Below, one piece after another: positions 8,466 through 17,648 of a stretch of DNA of 48,353 bases. The DNA is from Pyrinomonadaceae bacterium. Lineage in GTDB: Bacteria; Acidobacteriota; Blastocatellia; Pyrinomonadales; Pyrinomonadaceae. The notes under the pieces were generated by a model. That model saw nothing but the letters and a program-made list of their open reading frames with translations, ran no database searches and had not been told where the DNA came from. The DNA is taken from the NCBI GenBank assembly GCA_030841105.1, contig JAVEDE010000018.1, positions 1 through 48,353 on the forward strand, read 5' to 3'. Position numbers and translations under genes: made by a program. Every line of letters begins with the position of its first letter. Position 1 is the first letter of the stretch.

Positions 8466-9299
8466 CTACGACTTAACCGCCAGCACCAAATCCTGATAAC
8501 TCAGATGGTCTCTGCGCCCGCACCACGAGCCGTAGTCGAGCCGCACGATCTCTAGCCCCGCCTCCGCGTACAGGTTCGTCACCCAGCGTTCGTCGAACGC
8601 AATCGCCTCCTCCGGCACTTCGAGCGAGATCACGCGGTACTGCTCGGAGACGTACTTGAGATCGAGCGTACCCTCGCCCGCCTCGACGTGTCGCAGAGAT
8701 TCTTCGTTGAGTAGGAAGTAAGAGATCAAGCACCGCCCGCGCGACTCCAACATGCGTGCGACTTCGCGCAGGTAGTGCGCCAGATCGTCTGGCAGCATGT
8801 GCGTGAAGACGGAGCCGAGCACCGCGAAGCTGAACGAAGCGTCGGGGAAAGGAAATTGATACTCGGACGCGCGGTGCGTCCCGCGCGGGTTGTAGAGTTG
8901 GTTGTAAACGTCTATCTGCCGGAAGTGAAAATGCGGGAAGCGGGGCGTGATCTTCTCCCGACACCAGTCAACTCCCTCCTGCCTGATGTCCACGCCCTCG
9001 TACACCGCGCGCGCGTCGAAATACTGAGTCAGCGGCAAGGTCTTTCTCCCCGTGCCGCAGCCGATGTCGAGCATTCGCTCGTCGGGACGCAGGCCGCAAC
9101 GCTCGCGGTAGATTGCGAGAAACTCTTCGCCGTTGGCCTTGAACTCCGCCAGCCCCGGCGGGCCGTCGTACATGCGTTCGACCGGCGGGACAAGCGGGGC
9201 GAGCGCGCCGAACAATTGTCTCCGTTGGAAGTCTTCCTGAAAAGTTTTGATCTTTTGCTTCAGTGAAAGGGGGACGAGTCTTTTTATCAAGCTCATCAT
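8466..9299 (-). CDS. SAM-dependent methyltransferase
   Basis: The 277-residue class I methyltransferase has the SAM-binding motif I MLDIGCGTGRKTLPL (about 77-91). A motif II region follows (YEGVDIRQEGVDWCREKI), and a motif III/IV region contains FPFPDASFSFAVLGSVFTHM. The first 30 residues are basic, like proteins in which a short helix precedes the Rossmann domain. GGAG lies just upstream of tandem ATGs at 9299 and 9296. The substrate is not identifiable; the FxFxxxSF..V...S.FTHM pattern resembles small-molecule or lipid/sugar methyltransferases. It is convergent with the zinc-ribbon miniprotein and not obviously in an operon. Confidence 0.88.
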   Translation of the reverse strand: MMSLIKRLVPLSLKQKIKTFQEDFQRRQLFGALAPLVPPVERMYDGPPGLAEFKANGEEFLAIYRERCGLRPDERMLDIGCGTGRKTLPLTQYFDARAVYEGVDIRQEGVDWCREKITPRFPHFHFRQIDVYNQLYNPRGTHRASEYQFPFPDASFSFAVLGSVFTHMLPDDLAHYLREVARMLESRGRCLISYFLLNEESLRHVEAGEGTLDLKYVSEQYRVISLEVPEEAIAFDERWVTNLYAEAGLEIVRLDYGSWCGRRDHLSYQDLVLAVKS

Positions 9300-9574
9300 G
9301 TGTCTCCACTCTCATGAGGAACGGACGGCCGGGCTTGAGTTGAGGACAAGCCGTAGCCGTAGGCGCGAGAGAGGACACGCCTCGATGCCGCCGCCATCAT
9401 ATTCCTTTAAATCTTCGTGTCAAGACATGTGAGTTGAAGGCAGTCCCGGCTCGCCCCCGTCGTCGCCGCCGCCAACGCAGCGCGACCCGCATGAACCAAC
9501 ACACGACGCAACACACCTACGCCGGCCGCAGCCGGCTGCGCGCGCCTCGTCGTGAATTGTGTTTTGTTTATTGA

Positions 9575-9646
9575 AGCGGGCGACGAGACTCGAACTCGCA
9601 ACCCTCAGCTTGGGAAGCTGATGCGCTACCATTGCGCCACACCCGC
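9575..9646 (-). tRNA. tRNA-Gly (anticodon CCC)
   Basis: A 72-base minus-strand cloverleaf. The acceptor arms GCGGGTG and CGCCCGC pair with one G-U. The D arm is GCGC..GCGC. The anticodon stem TCAGC/GCTGA encloses loop TTCCCAA, giving anticodon CCC. The T arm carries GTTCGAGTC. The discriminator base is T (U in RNA), as in bacterial tRNA-Gly. CCA is not encoded (the next bases read TCA). Confidence 0.95.
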
Positions 9647-9740
9647 TCAAAGGAAAGACATCCGGCGTTCGCCCGCGCTACGCGGCAAATGCTTTCGGAT
9701 GCGTTGAAAGATACTCAAAGGCGTGCGCGGCTGTCAAACT

Positions 9741-9787
9741 TGGGCTGACGCACAGGCGCGAACAACCTGGGTTGATGCGCAGGCGCG
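9741..9787. repeat. Two 20-bp direct repeats next to tRNA remnant
   Basis: TGGGCTGACGCACAGGCGCG (9741-9760) recurs at 9768-9787 with three transitions. The pair lies between the intact tRNA-Gly gene and its truncated copy. Confidence 0.6.
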
Positions 9788-9793
9788 CACGCA

Positions 9794-9830
9794 CGTCGAG
9801 GCTTGAACTCGCGACCCCCGGCTTGGGAAG
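9794..9830 (-). pseudogene. Truncated tRNA-Gly-like 3' half
   Basis: A 37-base segment matches 9581-9617 of the intact tRNA-Gly at 31 positions. It covers the anticodon loop (TTCCCAA), variable region and T arm. It breaks off exactly at the 5' side of the anticodon loop: the 5' anticodon stem is not complementary to GCCGG. It cannot fold into a full tRNA and may be an attachment-site relic. Confidence 0.65.
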
Positions 9831-9842
9831 ATCACGTCAGGT

Positions 9843-11225
9843 TTAATCGCCCTCGACCAACTCCGGTTGCGGCCGCTCGCGTGCGTGGGCGGCAGCGTTC
9901 GGCTCGGTCGCGTGGGAGTGAGCCTTGCTGGCTTCGGTGTTGAGCGCGGGAGCGAGGGCGGAGGGGTCGAGCGCGCCGACCGACTCGGCGGAGTTGGCGA
10001 TGTAGCTTTGCATCTGTCCGACGAGCGGCGTGGCGTGCCAACGCCCCTCGCGCGCAGGGTCGTCGCTCAGGCGGTAGAGGCCGAGTTCGAGTCGGTAGTG
10101 TTCGAGCGGCGACTGGCCGTGGCGGTAACGCCAGTCAAGCATCGTGAACAGCGGAAACCACGTGTAGCCGAGGACGGGCACGCGCTGCCCGCGCAGGTAT
10201 TTCACCGCCTCGACGCTTGCTTTCAACCAGCGCGCGCGCAACTCCTCCGAGCCGAACGCGCTCGTCTCCGTGATGATGACGGGGGCTTTGTAGCGTTGAT
10301 AGTAGTCGTTGATGACGGCGGCGAAGCCCACGCCGTCCTCTTCGTGCGGGCGGTAGGCGAGCCGCCCTTTCTGGTCAACGTAGAGGTGCTGCGTTGACCA
10401 CTGCGGGTAGAAATTCATGCCGAGCACGTCGAGCGAGATTTTGTTGCGCGCGATCTCATCAAGCGTGTCAATGCTCGCGCCGCTGCGCAGAAGCCAGGGG
10501 AAGAGCGGATGATCCGGCGTGACGCTGCCGACCAAGAGATCGTAGGCGAGGTAGCCGCGCCGCTGCTCCTCCACGGCCGTTGATTCCAAGTCCTGCCGGA
10601 TGGCGCGGCTCAAGCCCGTCGCCTCGACGTGTACCATGATCGAGAGCGGGTCAACCTCCTTGATCGCTTCGACCGTGGCGATGATGCCGCGCACGAGTTG
10701 GAGCATGACGCGGATGTAGCCGCCGTCGCCGCGCAGGTAAGGCGGCCACAGGCCACGCTTGCCGCACATCAACGCGTTGACGATGGGTTCGTTCAAGGGC
10801 GTGTACCACTTGACCAAATCCTTGTAGCGGCGCGCGAAGGCGGCGGCGTAAGTCGAGACGGCGCGCACGTAGTCTTTGCTGATGAACTCCTTCTTCAGCC
10901 ACATCGGGCAGCCGTAGTGCATCAGGTCAACGATGGGCGTGATGCCGAGTTCCTCGATCATGTAGGGCAGCACTTCGTCAGCCCAGCGCCAGTCGAAGAC
11001 GCCCGGCTCAGGCTCGACGCGATACCACGGCACGCCCCAGCGCAGGGCGCGCATGCCGAGGTCGCGACCCAGCGCGAGGTCTTCACGCCAGTGCTCGTAA
11101 TGCCCCATCAACTGGTATTCGTCGAGCGCGCGATGCCCCGCCTTCACCTGCGGCACGAACGTGTCCTCCACGCCGCTCGCCCAGATGAAATCCTCCGGCC
11201 TCGCCCCAAGTATCAGTTCAGTCAT
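9843..11225 (-). CDS. Glycoside hydrolase family 1-like enzyme
   Basis: A 460-residue GH1-type (beta/alpha)8 glycosidase that retains both catalytic glutamates. The acid/base is E146 in WYTPLNEPIVNAL, and the nucleophile lies in PVIITETSAFGSEE about 160 residues later. An R-W pair near residues 62-63 (LRWGVPWYRVEP) also fits the family. There is no signal peptide, so it should be cytoplasmic and act on imported oligosaccharides. The ATG at 11225 is preferred over upstream in-frame codons that lie in a heptamer repeat. The C-terminal ~45 residues are low-complexity (Ala/His-rich) and end RPQPELVEGD. It lies downstream of the GH43 gene on the same strand, likely co-transcribed. Confidence 0.87.
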   Translation of the reverse strand: MTELILGARPEDFIWASGVEDTFVPQVKAGHRALDEYQLMGHYEHWREDLALGRDLGMRALRWGVPWYRVEPEPGVFDWRWADEVLPYMIEELGITPIVDLMHYGCPMWLKKEFISKDYVRAVSTYAAAFARRYKDLVKWYTPLNEPIVNALMCGKRGLWPPYLRGDGGYIRVMLQLVRGIIATVEAIKEVDPLSIMVHVEATGLSRAIRQDLESTAVEEQRRGYLAYDLLVGSVTPDHPLFPWLLRSGASIDTLDEIARNKISLDVLGMNFYPQWSTQHLYVDQKGRLAYRPHEEDGVGFAAVINDYYQRYKAPVIITETSAFGSEELRARWLKASVEAVKYLRGQRVPVLGYTWFPLFTMLDWRYRHGQSPLEHYRLELGLYRLSDDPAREGRWHATPLVGQMQSYIANSAESVGALDPSALAPALNTEASKAHSHATEPNAAAHARERPQPELVEGD

Positions 11226-11232
11226 AAGAAAA

Positions 11233-11313
11233 CAGTGATGAGTGACGAGTGACGAGTGACAAGTTGAAGACAAGTTCTTGATTTAACTTGTCACTCGTCA
11301 CTCGTCACTGTCT
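11233..11313. repeat. Heptamer-repeat hairpin C (GAGTGAC family)
   Basis: Left arm CAGTGAT, GAGTGAC x3, AAGTTGA (11233-11267). Right arm ACTTGTC, ACTCGTC x2, ACTGTCT (11286-11313). The arms pair almost perfectly. The right arm contains the GH43 stop codon (11305-11307), and the left arm lies just upstream of the GH1 start, so the hairpin bridges the whole gap. Confidence 0.9.
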
Positions 11314-13413
11314 CAAAGCCGTGAGTCGCACCATGTCGAAGGCGACGGCGGCGCGGTGTGCGTAGAGACCGACGCGGGTGGCCTCTGTGGTGATGTCGGT
11401 GTCGCCGAGCAGCGTGGCCTCCCACGCGATGGCGAGCCGCCCGTGTTGTTTGCGGAAGCGAAACTGTTGCATGACGAACGGATCGAACGACGAGGGGAGC
11501 GGCCAGCTTGCCGACGGCGAATCATCTTCTTGATTGCGCGCGACGAGCATCCAACAATCGCCCGCCGCGCCGTCCGGTTCGACGGTGAACAGCGGGTCGA
11601 AATCCGTCGCGCCGGAGGCCGGGCGGAAGCCGTAGCCGCCCGCCCCGTGCGCGCGTTCAAGCCGCACGTTGACGACGAGTTCGTAAGCCTCCAGCAACGT
11701 CTCTCTGTTGATGAAGCCGCGGCCTTCCGCATCGTCGAAGCGCAGCAGGTCGTCTGTCAAACTCCACGCCGCGCCGTCGTATCGCCAGCCGCGTTCGGCG
11801 AGCGACCGCTCCGGCCGCGTGAACAATTCTTCCCACCCGTTTGTTAATTGAAACCCTTTGAAGGCCGCCGCCCGCGCGCCCTCCGAGACGAGCGCCAACG
11901 CATCCGGCGCGACGTGCAAAGTACCTTGCCAGCGCACGACTCTTTCGTCAAGAAAAATAGTCGCGTGGCGCGCGTCAACCTCCGCGCGCAGCAGGTGCAG
12001 CGCGCGCGCGTCGAAATCCGCGGGCAGCGCGTAGCGCGTCTCCGCACGCTTCCCGTTCGCAGCCGTCCAACTCACGCGCGCCTCATTTGCCCCCGGCGCA
12101 AACACAAATTTCAGCACGCGCTCCTCACCCTTCAACAGCGCGACGCCGAACGCGCCCCCCGCCTCATCCGCACCGCCTGACGCCGCGCCCGACGACGCGC
12201 CCGCGCCGCCCGCCGTGCTCGCATCTCCTGCGTCCGGCGCACGCATGCTGACTTCAAACAGAAAACTCGACGCGCCCGTCTCGCAACGCGCCGACGCTCT
12301 TGCGACCGGCTCATCCACTGCCCCGCTCGCCTCATGCCGCGCCTCGCCGTCGCGCACGCTCCAGAGGCCGCCGCCCGCGCACGTCCAGCCTGTGCCGAGG
12401 TTGCCTTCGCCCTCGCCGGAAAAACCCGCGAAGGTCGGCGGCGTGGGCGCGAATTGCGGCGTCCACGTCGCGCCGAGCACGGTCATGCGCTCGCCCACCC
12501 AGTCGAGCCGGTCAATGGCGAGGACGCGCCCACGCTCGCCGTCCCAACGATGATAGACGCAGAACAACTGCCGGTTGTCCGTCCCGCGCACGACCGAATT
12601 GTGGCCGGGGCCGATCACTTTTTCGGGGATGGTGCGAAGGATGGGCAGCACGCGCTCGCCGTCGGCCGCCTGCTCCCACTCGTCCGCGCGCCCCACGCGT
12701 TCGCTCAAGGCGTAGCTCACGCCGTAGGTGAGATTCTGCCAGTTGCCGCCGCTGAACATCTGGTAATAGAGATTCTTTCGACGCAACACGAACGGCCCTT
12801 CGACCGTGTGCCAGCGCACACCGCCCTTCTCTTTGCGTTCCGGGTCGTAGACCTGCCAGTCGTAACGCGCGCGCGTCACGGGGCGCGGCTCACCCGCGAG
12901 CGTGAAGGGGTCTAGCATCCGGTCGCAGACCGTGCCCGTGCCGATGTGCGTGTGAGTGAGAAAATCGGTGGCGTAGAAGAGCCAGCGCGTGCCCTCTTCG
13001 TCCACGAAGACGTGCGCGTCAATGGCAAACTCGGCGTCGGTCAGTTGGTGGCCGCTGTCCGTGAACAACCCGGCCGGGTGCGACGCCGTGGCGACTCTCA
13101 GGTGCATCAACTTCTCGTTGCCGACGCTGTAGTACATCAGGAAACGCCCGTTCTCGTAAACGACTTCGGGCGCCCAGTAGCAAGGGTGTTCGCCGGGCAG
13201 AGGGGCGAGCGCGCCGCCGAGTTCGTGCCACTCGACGAGGTCTGTCGAATGGAGCACGCCGAAGGCGAGGCCGTCCGGCCGCAAGCCCGTGCAGTAAGCC
13301 CAGTATTCGCCGCCGTGCTTGAGTATGAAGGGGTCTGGGAAGTCGCGCCCGTAGACCGGATTTTGATAGGTGGCGTCGTGGTCGGCCGCGCCCGCGTCGT
13401 GTGTAGAGGTCAT
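11305..13413 (-). CDS. Glycoside hydrolase family 43-like protein
   Basis: The 702-residue protein has an N-terminal five-bladed beta-propeller of GH43/GH117 type (about 15-330) and a C-terminal beta-sandwich region of roughly 370 residues. Expected acid residues are visible: the catalytic base D in RDFPDPFILKHGGEYWAY, the second Asp in FAIDAHVFVDEEG, and the general-acid Glu in TVEGPFVLRRKNLYY. HNSVVRGTDNRQLFCVYHRW carries the propeller-closing histidine. There is no signal peptide. The likely role is exo-cleavage of arabinose- or xylose-containing oligosaccharides with the neighbouring GH1. The start codon abuts a heptamer array, without a ribosome site, and the stop codon lies in another. 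A Gly/Ala/Ser-rich linker lies near 390-425. Confidence 0.85.
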   Translation of the reverse strand: MTSTHDAGAADHDATYQNPVYGRDFPDPFILKHGGEYWAYCTGLRPDGLAFGVLHSTDLVEWHELGGALAPLPGEHPCYWAPEVVYENGRFLMYYSVGNEKLMHLRVATASHPAGLFTDSGHQLTDAEFAIDAHVFVDEEGTRWLFYATDFLTHTHIGTGTVCDRMLDPFTLAGEPRPVTRARYDWQVYDPERKEKGGVRWHTVEGPFVLRRKNLYYQMFSGGNWQNLTYGVSYALSERVGRADEWEQAADGERVLPILRTIPEKVIGPGHNSVVRGTDNRQLFCVYHRWDGERGRVLAIDRLDWVGERMTVLGATWTPQFAPTPPTFAGFSGEGEGNLGTGWTCAGGGLWSVRDGEARHEASGAVDEPVARASARCETGASSFLFEVSMRAPDAGDASTAGGAGASSGAASGGADEAGGAFGVALLKGEERVLKFVFAPGANEARVSWTAANGKRAETRYALPADFDARALHLLRAEVDARHATIFLDERVVRWQGTLHVAPDALALVSEGARAAAFKGFQLTNGWEELFTRPERSLAERGWRYDGAAWSLTDDLLRFDDAEGRGFINRETLLEAYELVVNVRLERAHGAGGYGFRPASGATDFDPLFTVEPDGAAGDCWMLVARNQEDDSPSASWPLPSSFDPFVMQQFRFRKQHGRLAIAWEATLLGDTDITTEATRVGLYAHRAAVAFDMVRLTALRQ

Positions 13414-13499
13414 AAATGGTAAATCGTAAATCGTGAATCGTAAATCGTGAATAGATAAAACTGTTCCTCTCTATTCACGATTTACGATTCACGATTTAC
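13414..13499. repeat. Heptamer-repeat hairpin D (AATCGTR family)
   Basis: Left arm AAATGGT, AAATCGT x2, GAATCGT, AAATCGT, GAATAGA (13414-13455). Right arm TCTATTC, ACGATTT, ACGATTC, ACGATTT (13470-13497). It touches the GH43 start codon at 13413 and ends seven bases from the stop of the FMN reductase gene. Confidence 0.9.
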
Positions 13500-13505
13500 T
13501 TGCCT

Positions 13506-14072
13506 TTAGTACGCCACGTTTTCGCGCCCGTAGCGCAGCGTCTTGGACATCCAGACGAGTTCCTCTAGGAAGCTCTCCGTGCGTTTGATGTATGAGTCGT
13601 CGAGCAGCGCGCCCGACTCGTCGAAAATCTTCCCCACGCGCGTGAAGTTGCCGTCGTTGAAGATGGCGACGAGGCCGAGTTCGCGCAACACGGGCAGCAA
13701 ATTTTCGATGACGCGCGTGCCGCCGAAGCCGCCCGCCGAGACGCCGCAGACGCCCACGGCCTTGTGTATGTACTCCTTCAAGTTCGAGTCGAGCGCGTGC
13801 TTGAGCATGCCCGGATAGCCGTGGTTGTATTCGGGCGCGACGATGACGAGGCCGTCTGCGCGCGAGCAGGCGCGACTAAAGCCGTCGTCCTTGATGGCCT
13901 CGCCCGCGTCGTCCGTCGGCAAATTGAGCGTGCGCACGTCAATCAACTCGGTCTCGACGCCCGCGCGTTTCTCCAACTGTCCGAGCACGAACCGCGCAAC
14001 GTGCTCGCTCATGCGTCCCTTTCGCGGCGTGCCCAGAATCACGGGGATAAATAGCGGTCGCTCCGTTGTCAT
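13506..14072 (-). CDS. NADPH-dependent FMN reductase family protein
   Basis: A 188-residue flavodoxin-like flavin reductase. The N-terminal FMN phosphate-binding loop reads ILGTPRKGRMSEHVARFVL (about 13-32). The diagnostic loop ADGLVIVAPEYNHGYPGMLK (about 93-112) contains the PEYNxGxPGxLKxALD signature. GVSAGGFGG (about 129-137) is the third conserved segment. Such enzymes reduce FMN, quinones or azo compounds with NADPH in the cytoplasm. GAGGAG precedes the ATG at 14072. It is upstream of the GH43/GH1 pair on the same strand but separated by a heptamer hairpin, so co-transcription is uncertain. Confidence 0.92.
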   Translation of the reverse strand: MTTERPLFIPVILGTPRKGRMSEHVARFVLGQLEKRAGVETELIDVRTLNLPTDDAGEAIKDDGFSRACSRADGLVIVAPEYNHGYPGMLKHALDSNLKEYIHKAVGVCGVSAGGFGGTRVIENLLPVLRELGLVAIFNDGNFTRVGKIFDESGALLDDSYIKRTESFLEELVWMSKTLRYGRENVAY

Positions 14073-14179
14073 CGTGTGTGCTCCTCTTCTTTCTCAATCA
14101 ACATTGAAATTTATACGAGGAAGGATGAATAGACGCGGTTTCCTTTAGCTCTCCCTGTGCGCCGCTCCCGCCGTCACGC

Positions 14180-14531
14180 GTTCCGACGCCAGATTCGTGA
14201 GTCCCTGCGCTTATTTTTGTGTTCCAACGCGATATTCGTGTGATCCGGTGCTCATTTTCGTGTTCCAACTCGACATTTTCATGTTCCGGTGCAACATTTG
14301 AATGATCCGGTGCGACATTTTCGTGCGCCGACTCGACATTTTCATGATCCGGTGCTCATTTTCGTGATCCGGTGACACATTTTGGCGTTCCGGTGACACA
14401 TTTTGATGTTCCGGTCGCTCATTTTCGTGATCCGATCCCACATTTGCGTGATCCGGTGCTCATTTTTGTGTTCCGGTGCGACATTTTCGTGATCCGGTGC
14501 GACATTTGTATATTTCACCACACATTTTCAT
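14180..14531. repeat. Array of ~17 degenerate 21-bp repeats (family 1)
   Basis: Units of 19-22, mostly exactly 21, bases follow the approximate consensus G(A/T)TCCGGTGCGACATTTTCG plus a final T. Clear copies begin at 14262, 14283, 14304, 14325, 14346, 14366, 14387, 14408, 14429, 14450, 14470 and 14491. There are no spacers. Because the unit is a multiple of three, frames stay open and encode 7-residue periodic peptides on both strands. It is adjacent to a second 21-bp family. Confidence 0.9.
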
Positions 14532-14549
14532 GTTTCAACTCCGCCCTCG

Positions 14550-14733
14550 CACGTCTTGACCCCCATCGTCACGCGCTAAAACCCACCGTTAAGTGTTTCG
14601 ACTCCATCATCACGCGCTAAAACCCACCGCCAAGTGTTTTAGTCCCGCCGTCACGTGTTTTAACCCTATCGTCACGTGTTTCGGTGTTCCGTCAGGGGTT
14701 TTGAGGCCGTCGTCAGCGGTTTTGCCCTCAAAT
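14550..14733. repeat. Array of ~9 degenerate 21-bp repeats (family 2)
   Basis: Units of 20-21 bases begin at 14550, 14570, 14591, 14611, 14631, 14652, 14673, 14693 and 14714, with approximate consensus CACGTGTTTTAACCCTATCG. The sequence differs from family 1 immediately upstream, but the period is the same. It ends 13 bases before the aminotransferase stop codon. Confidence 0.85.
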
Positions 14734-14746
14734 TTCAAATATCTTC

Positions 14747-15868
14747 TCAGCGAACTTCTTCGAGCGCGTTGACGAGGCGCGCTATGTCTCCCTCGTCGTT
14801 GAAGAAATGTGTGGCGACGCGTATGCCCTCCGGCTTTTGCGTGACGGCGACGCCGCGTTGCGACAGGTGACGCGCGACGCGAGCCGGATCGCCCGCCGCG
14901 ACGAGCGTCTCGGCCGAACGCCAAGCCTCTGCGCCGAGCGGCGAGAGCACGCGCCAGCCCGCCGACGCGAGTTGCTCCGTCAAGTGGCGGTTGAGTGCGA
15001 GCGCGCGTTGCTCTACCTCGGCCGCGCCCGTCCGCAACAGGAAATCGGCCGCCGCGCCGAGCGAGAAGATGCCTGCGAAGTGCGGGCAGCCCATCTCTGC
15101 GCGCGACGCCGCATCGCCACGCACCTGAAACTCGTCGTTCCGCATCGCGAACGGGTGCTCCACGCTCAGCCAGCCGACGGCGCGCGCACGCGTCTCTTCC
15201 AGCAGCGCGCGGCTCAGGTAGACGAAGCCCGACCCGTAGCCTCCCAACATCCACTTGTGTCCCGTCGCGCAGAGCGCGTCAATCTTCATGCGCTTAACAT
15301 CTATCTGAAACACGCCCGCCGACTGCGCCGCGTTGACGACGAACGCGTGCCCGCCCTTCCCTTCACCGATCTCCGCGAGCGGCGCGCGGAAGCCGTTCGA
15401 GTATTGCACGTGACTCAAACAGATCACGCCCGTCCGTTCCGTCAACGCCTCCGACACGTCTGCCGCCGAGAGCACGCCGCCCCGCGCGGGCAACAAGTTC
15501 ACACGGACGCCGCGGTGCATCCACGGAATGGTCGAGACCGGGAATTCCAACTCGCACGAGACGACTTCGCCGCGCCCTTCGAGCGCGTCTATGATCAAAT
15601 TCATCCCCTGCGAGGTGTTCGTTGTGAAAGCGATCTCGGCGGGGTCTGCGTTGATCAGCCGCGCGACGGCGGCGCGTGCGCGCTCGCGCCTCTCCAGCCA
15701 GTCGAACCAGTGTCGGTCGCCCGTCTCCAACGTCTCGCGGTAAAACTCCGCCGCCGCCTCCAGAGACGCGCGCGACACAGGCCCCGCGCCCGCCGAGTTC
15801 AAATAAGCCAGCCGCTCCGTCACCGGAAACTCGCGCCGGACTTGTTGCCAGTCAACCGCGTCAACCAT
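14747..15868 (-). CDS. Class V aminotransferase (cysteine desulfurase-like fold)
   Basis: A 373-residue fold-type I PLP enzyme of the class V aminotransferase family. The N-terminus (VTERLAYLNSAGAGPVSRAS) and FTTNTSQGMNLIIDAL (PLP phosphate contact) are typical. The Asp/Gln contact region reads VVNAAQSAGVFQIDVK, and the Schiff-base lysine is in ALCATGHKWMLGGYGSGF. It could be an isopenicillin-N epimerase-like, kynureninase-like or desulfurase-like enzyme; the substrate is unclear. The start MVDAVDWQQVRREFPV at 15868 is chosen because GGAG lies ten bases upstream, and the longer frame would translate a polypurine heptamer array into a Lys/Gly-rich extension. It is divergent from lysA. Confidence 0.87.
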   Translation of the reverse strand: MVDAVDWQQVRREFPVTERLAYLNSAGAGPVSRASLEAAAEFYRETLETGDRHWFDWLERRERARAAVARLINADPAEIAFTTNTSQGMNLIIDALEGRGEVVSCELEFPVSTIPWMHRGVRVNLLPARGGVLSAADVSEALTERTGVICLSHVQYSNGFRAPLAEIGEGKGGHAFVVNAAQSAGVFQIDVKRMKIDALCATGHKWMLGGYGSGFVYLSRALLEETRARAVGWLSVEHPFAMRNDEFQVRGDAASRAEMGCPHFAGIFSLGAAADFLLRTGAAEVEQRALALNRHLTEQLASAGWRVLSPLGAEAWRSAETLVAAGDPARVARHLSQRGVAVTQKPEGIRVATHFFNDEGDIARLVNALEEVR

Positions 15869-15885
15869 CTCTATGCTCCAAAGCA

Positions 15886-16019
15886 GGGAAAGGGGTAAAG
15901 GGGAAGGGGGAAAGGTAAAGACATTAAGCGAGGCGATTGTTTGGTGGTGATAGTTTGAGCGCGTCGCGGCGTCACCCTCTTCGCCTTTACCCTTTCCCCC
16001 TTCCCCTTTACCCTTTTGC
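15886..16019. repeat. Heptamer-repeat hairpin E (polypurine GGGTAAA family)
   Basis: Left arm GGGAAAG, GGGTAAA, GGGGAAG, GGGGAAA, GGTAAAG (15886-15920). Right arm CTTTACC, CTTTCCC, CCTTCCC, CTTTACC, CTTTTGC (15985-16019). It lies in the divergent promoter region between the aminotransferase and lysA, so it is not a simple terminator. The same family recurs at 46009-46150. Confidence 0.9.
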
Positions 16020-16095
16020 TTGACCGTCTTGCGGCGGCGGTCTATCTTCGCACGCGTCTTCTCTCCGAAGGGAAAATTCAAGGAGTCTTTATACC

Positions 16096-17520
<1,425 letters not shown>

Positions 17521-17560
17521 CGTGAAAATAGGCAAGATGAATAATGTTAAGGTGATCTAA

Positions 17561-17616
17561 GATTTCAAATGTGAGATATGAAATTTGAAATCTCAAATCT
17601 CCAAGTTGAAATCGTC
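17561..17616. repeat. Heptamer-repeat array F (AATTTGA/AATCTCA family)
   Basis: Eight consecutive 7-mers: GATTTCA, AATGTGA, GATATGA, AATTTGA, AATCTCA, AATCTCC, AAGTTGA, AATCGTC. The array contains the inverted pair GATTTCAAAT (17561-17570) and ATTTGAAATC (17583-17592). It lies between lysA and the four-helix-bundle gene, whose coding sequence holds a second copy of the same family. Confidence 0.85.
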
Positions 17617-17648
17617 GAGACCGAGACGGCGACGCAAAGGAGTTCTTT

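Noticed and set aside
9794..9830. Second functional tRNA
   Set aside because: Only the anticodon loop and 3' half are present; no matching 5' half, acceptor stem or D arm can be found upstream.
14211..14620. Small genes encoding 7-residue periodic peptides
   Set aside because: The open frames on both strands follow automatically from a repeat unit divisible by three. No ribosome sites, and residues vary as expected for non-coding repeats.
14180..14733. CRISPR array
   Set aside because: Units are contiguous, about 21 bp, degenerate, and there are no unique spacers of constant length. No cas gene is nearby.
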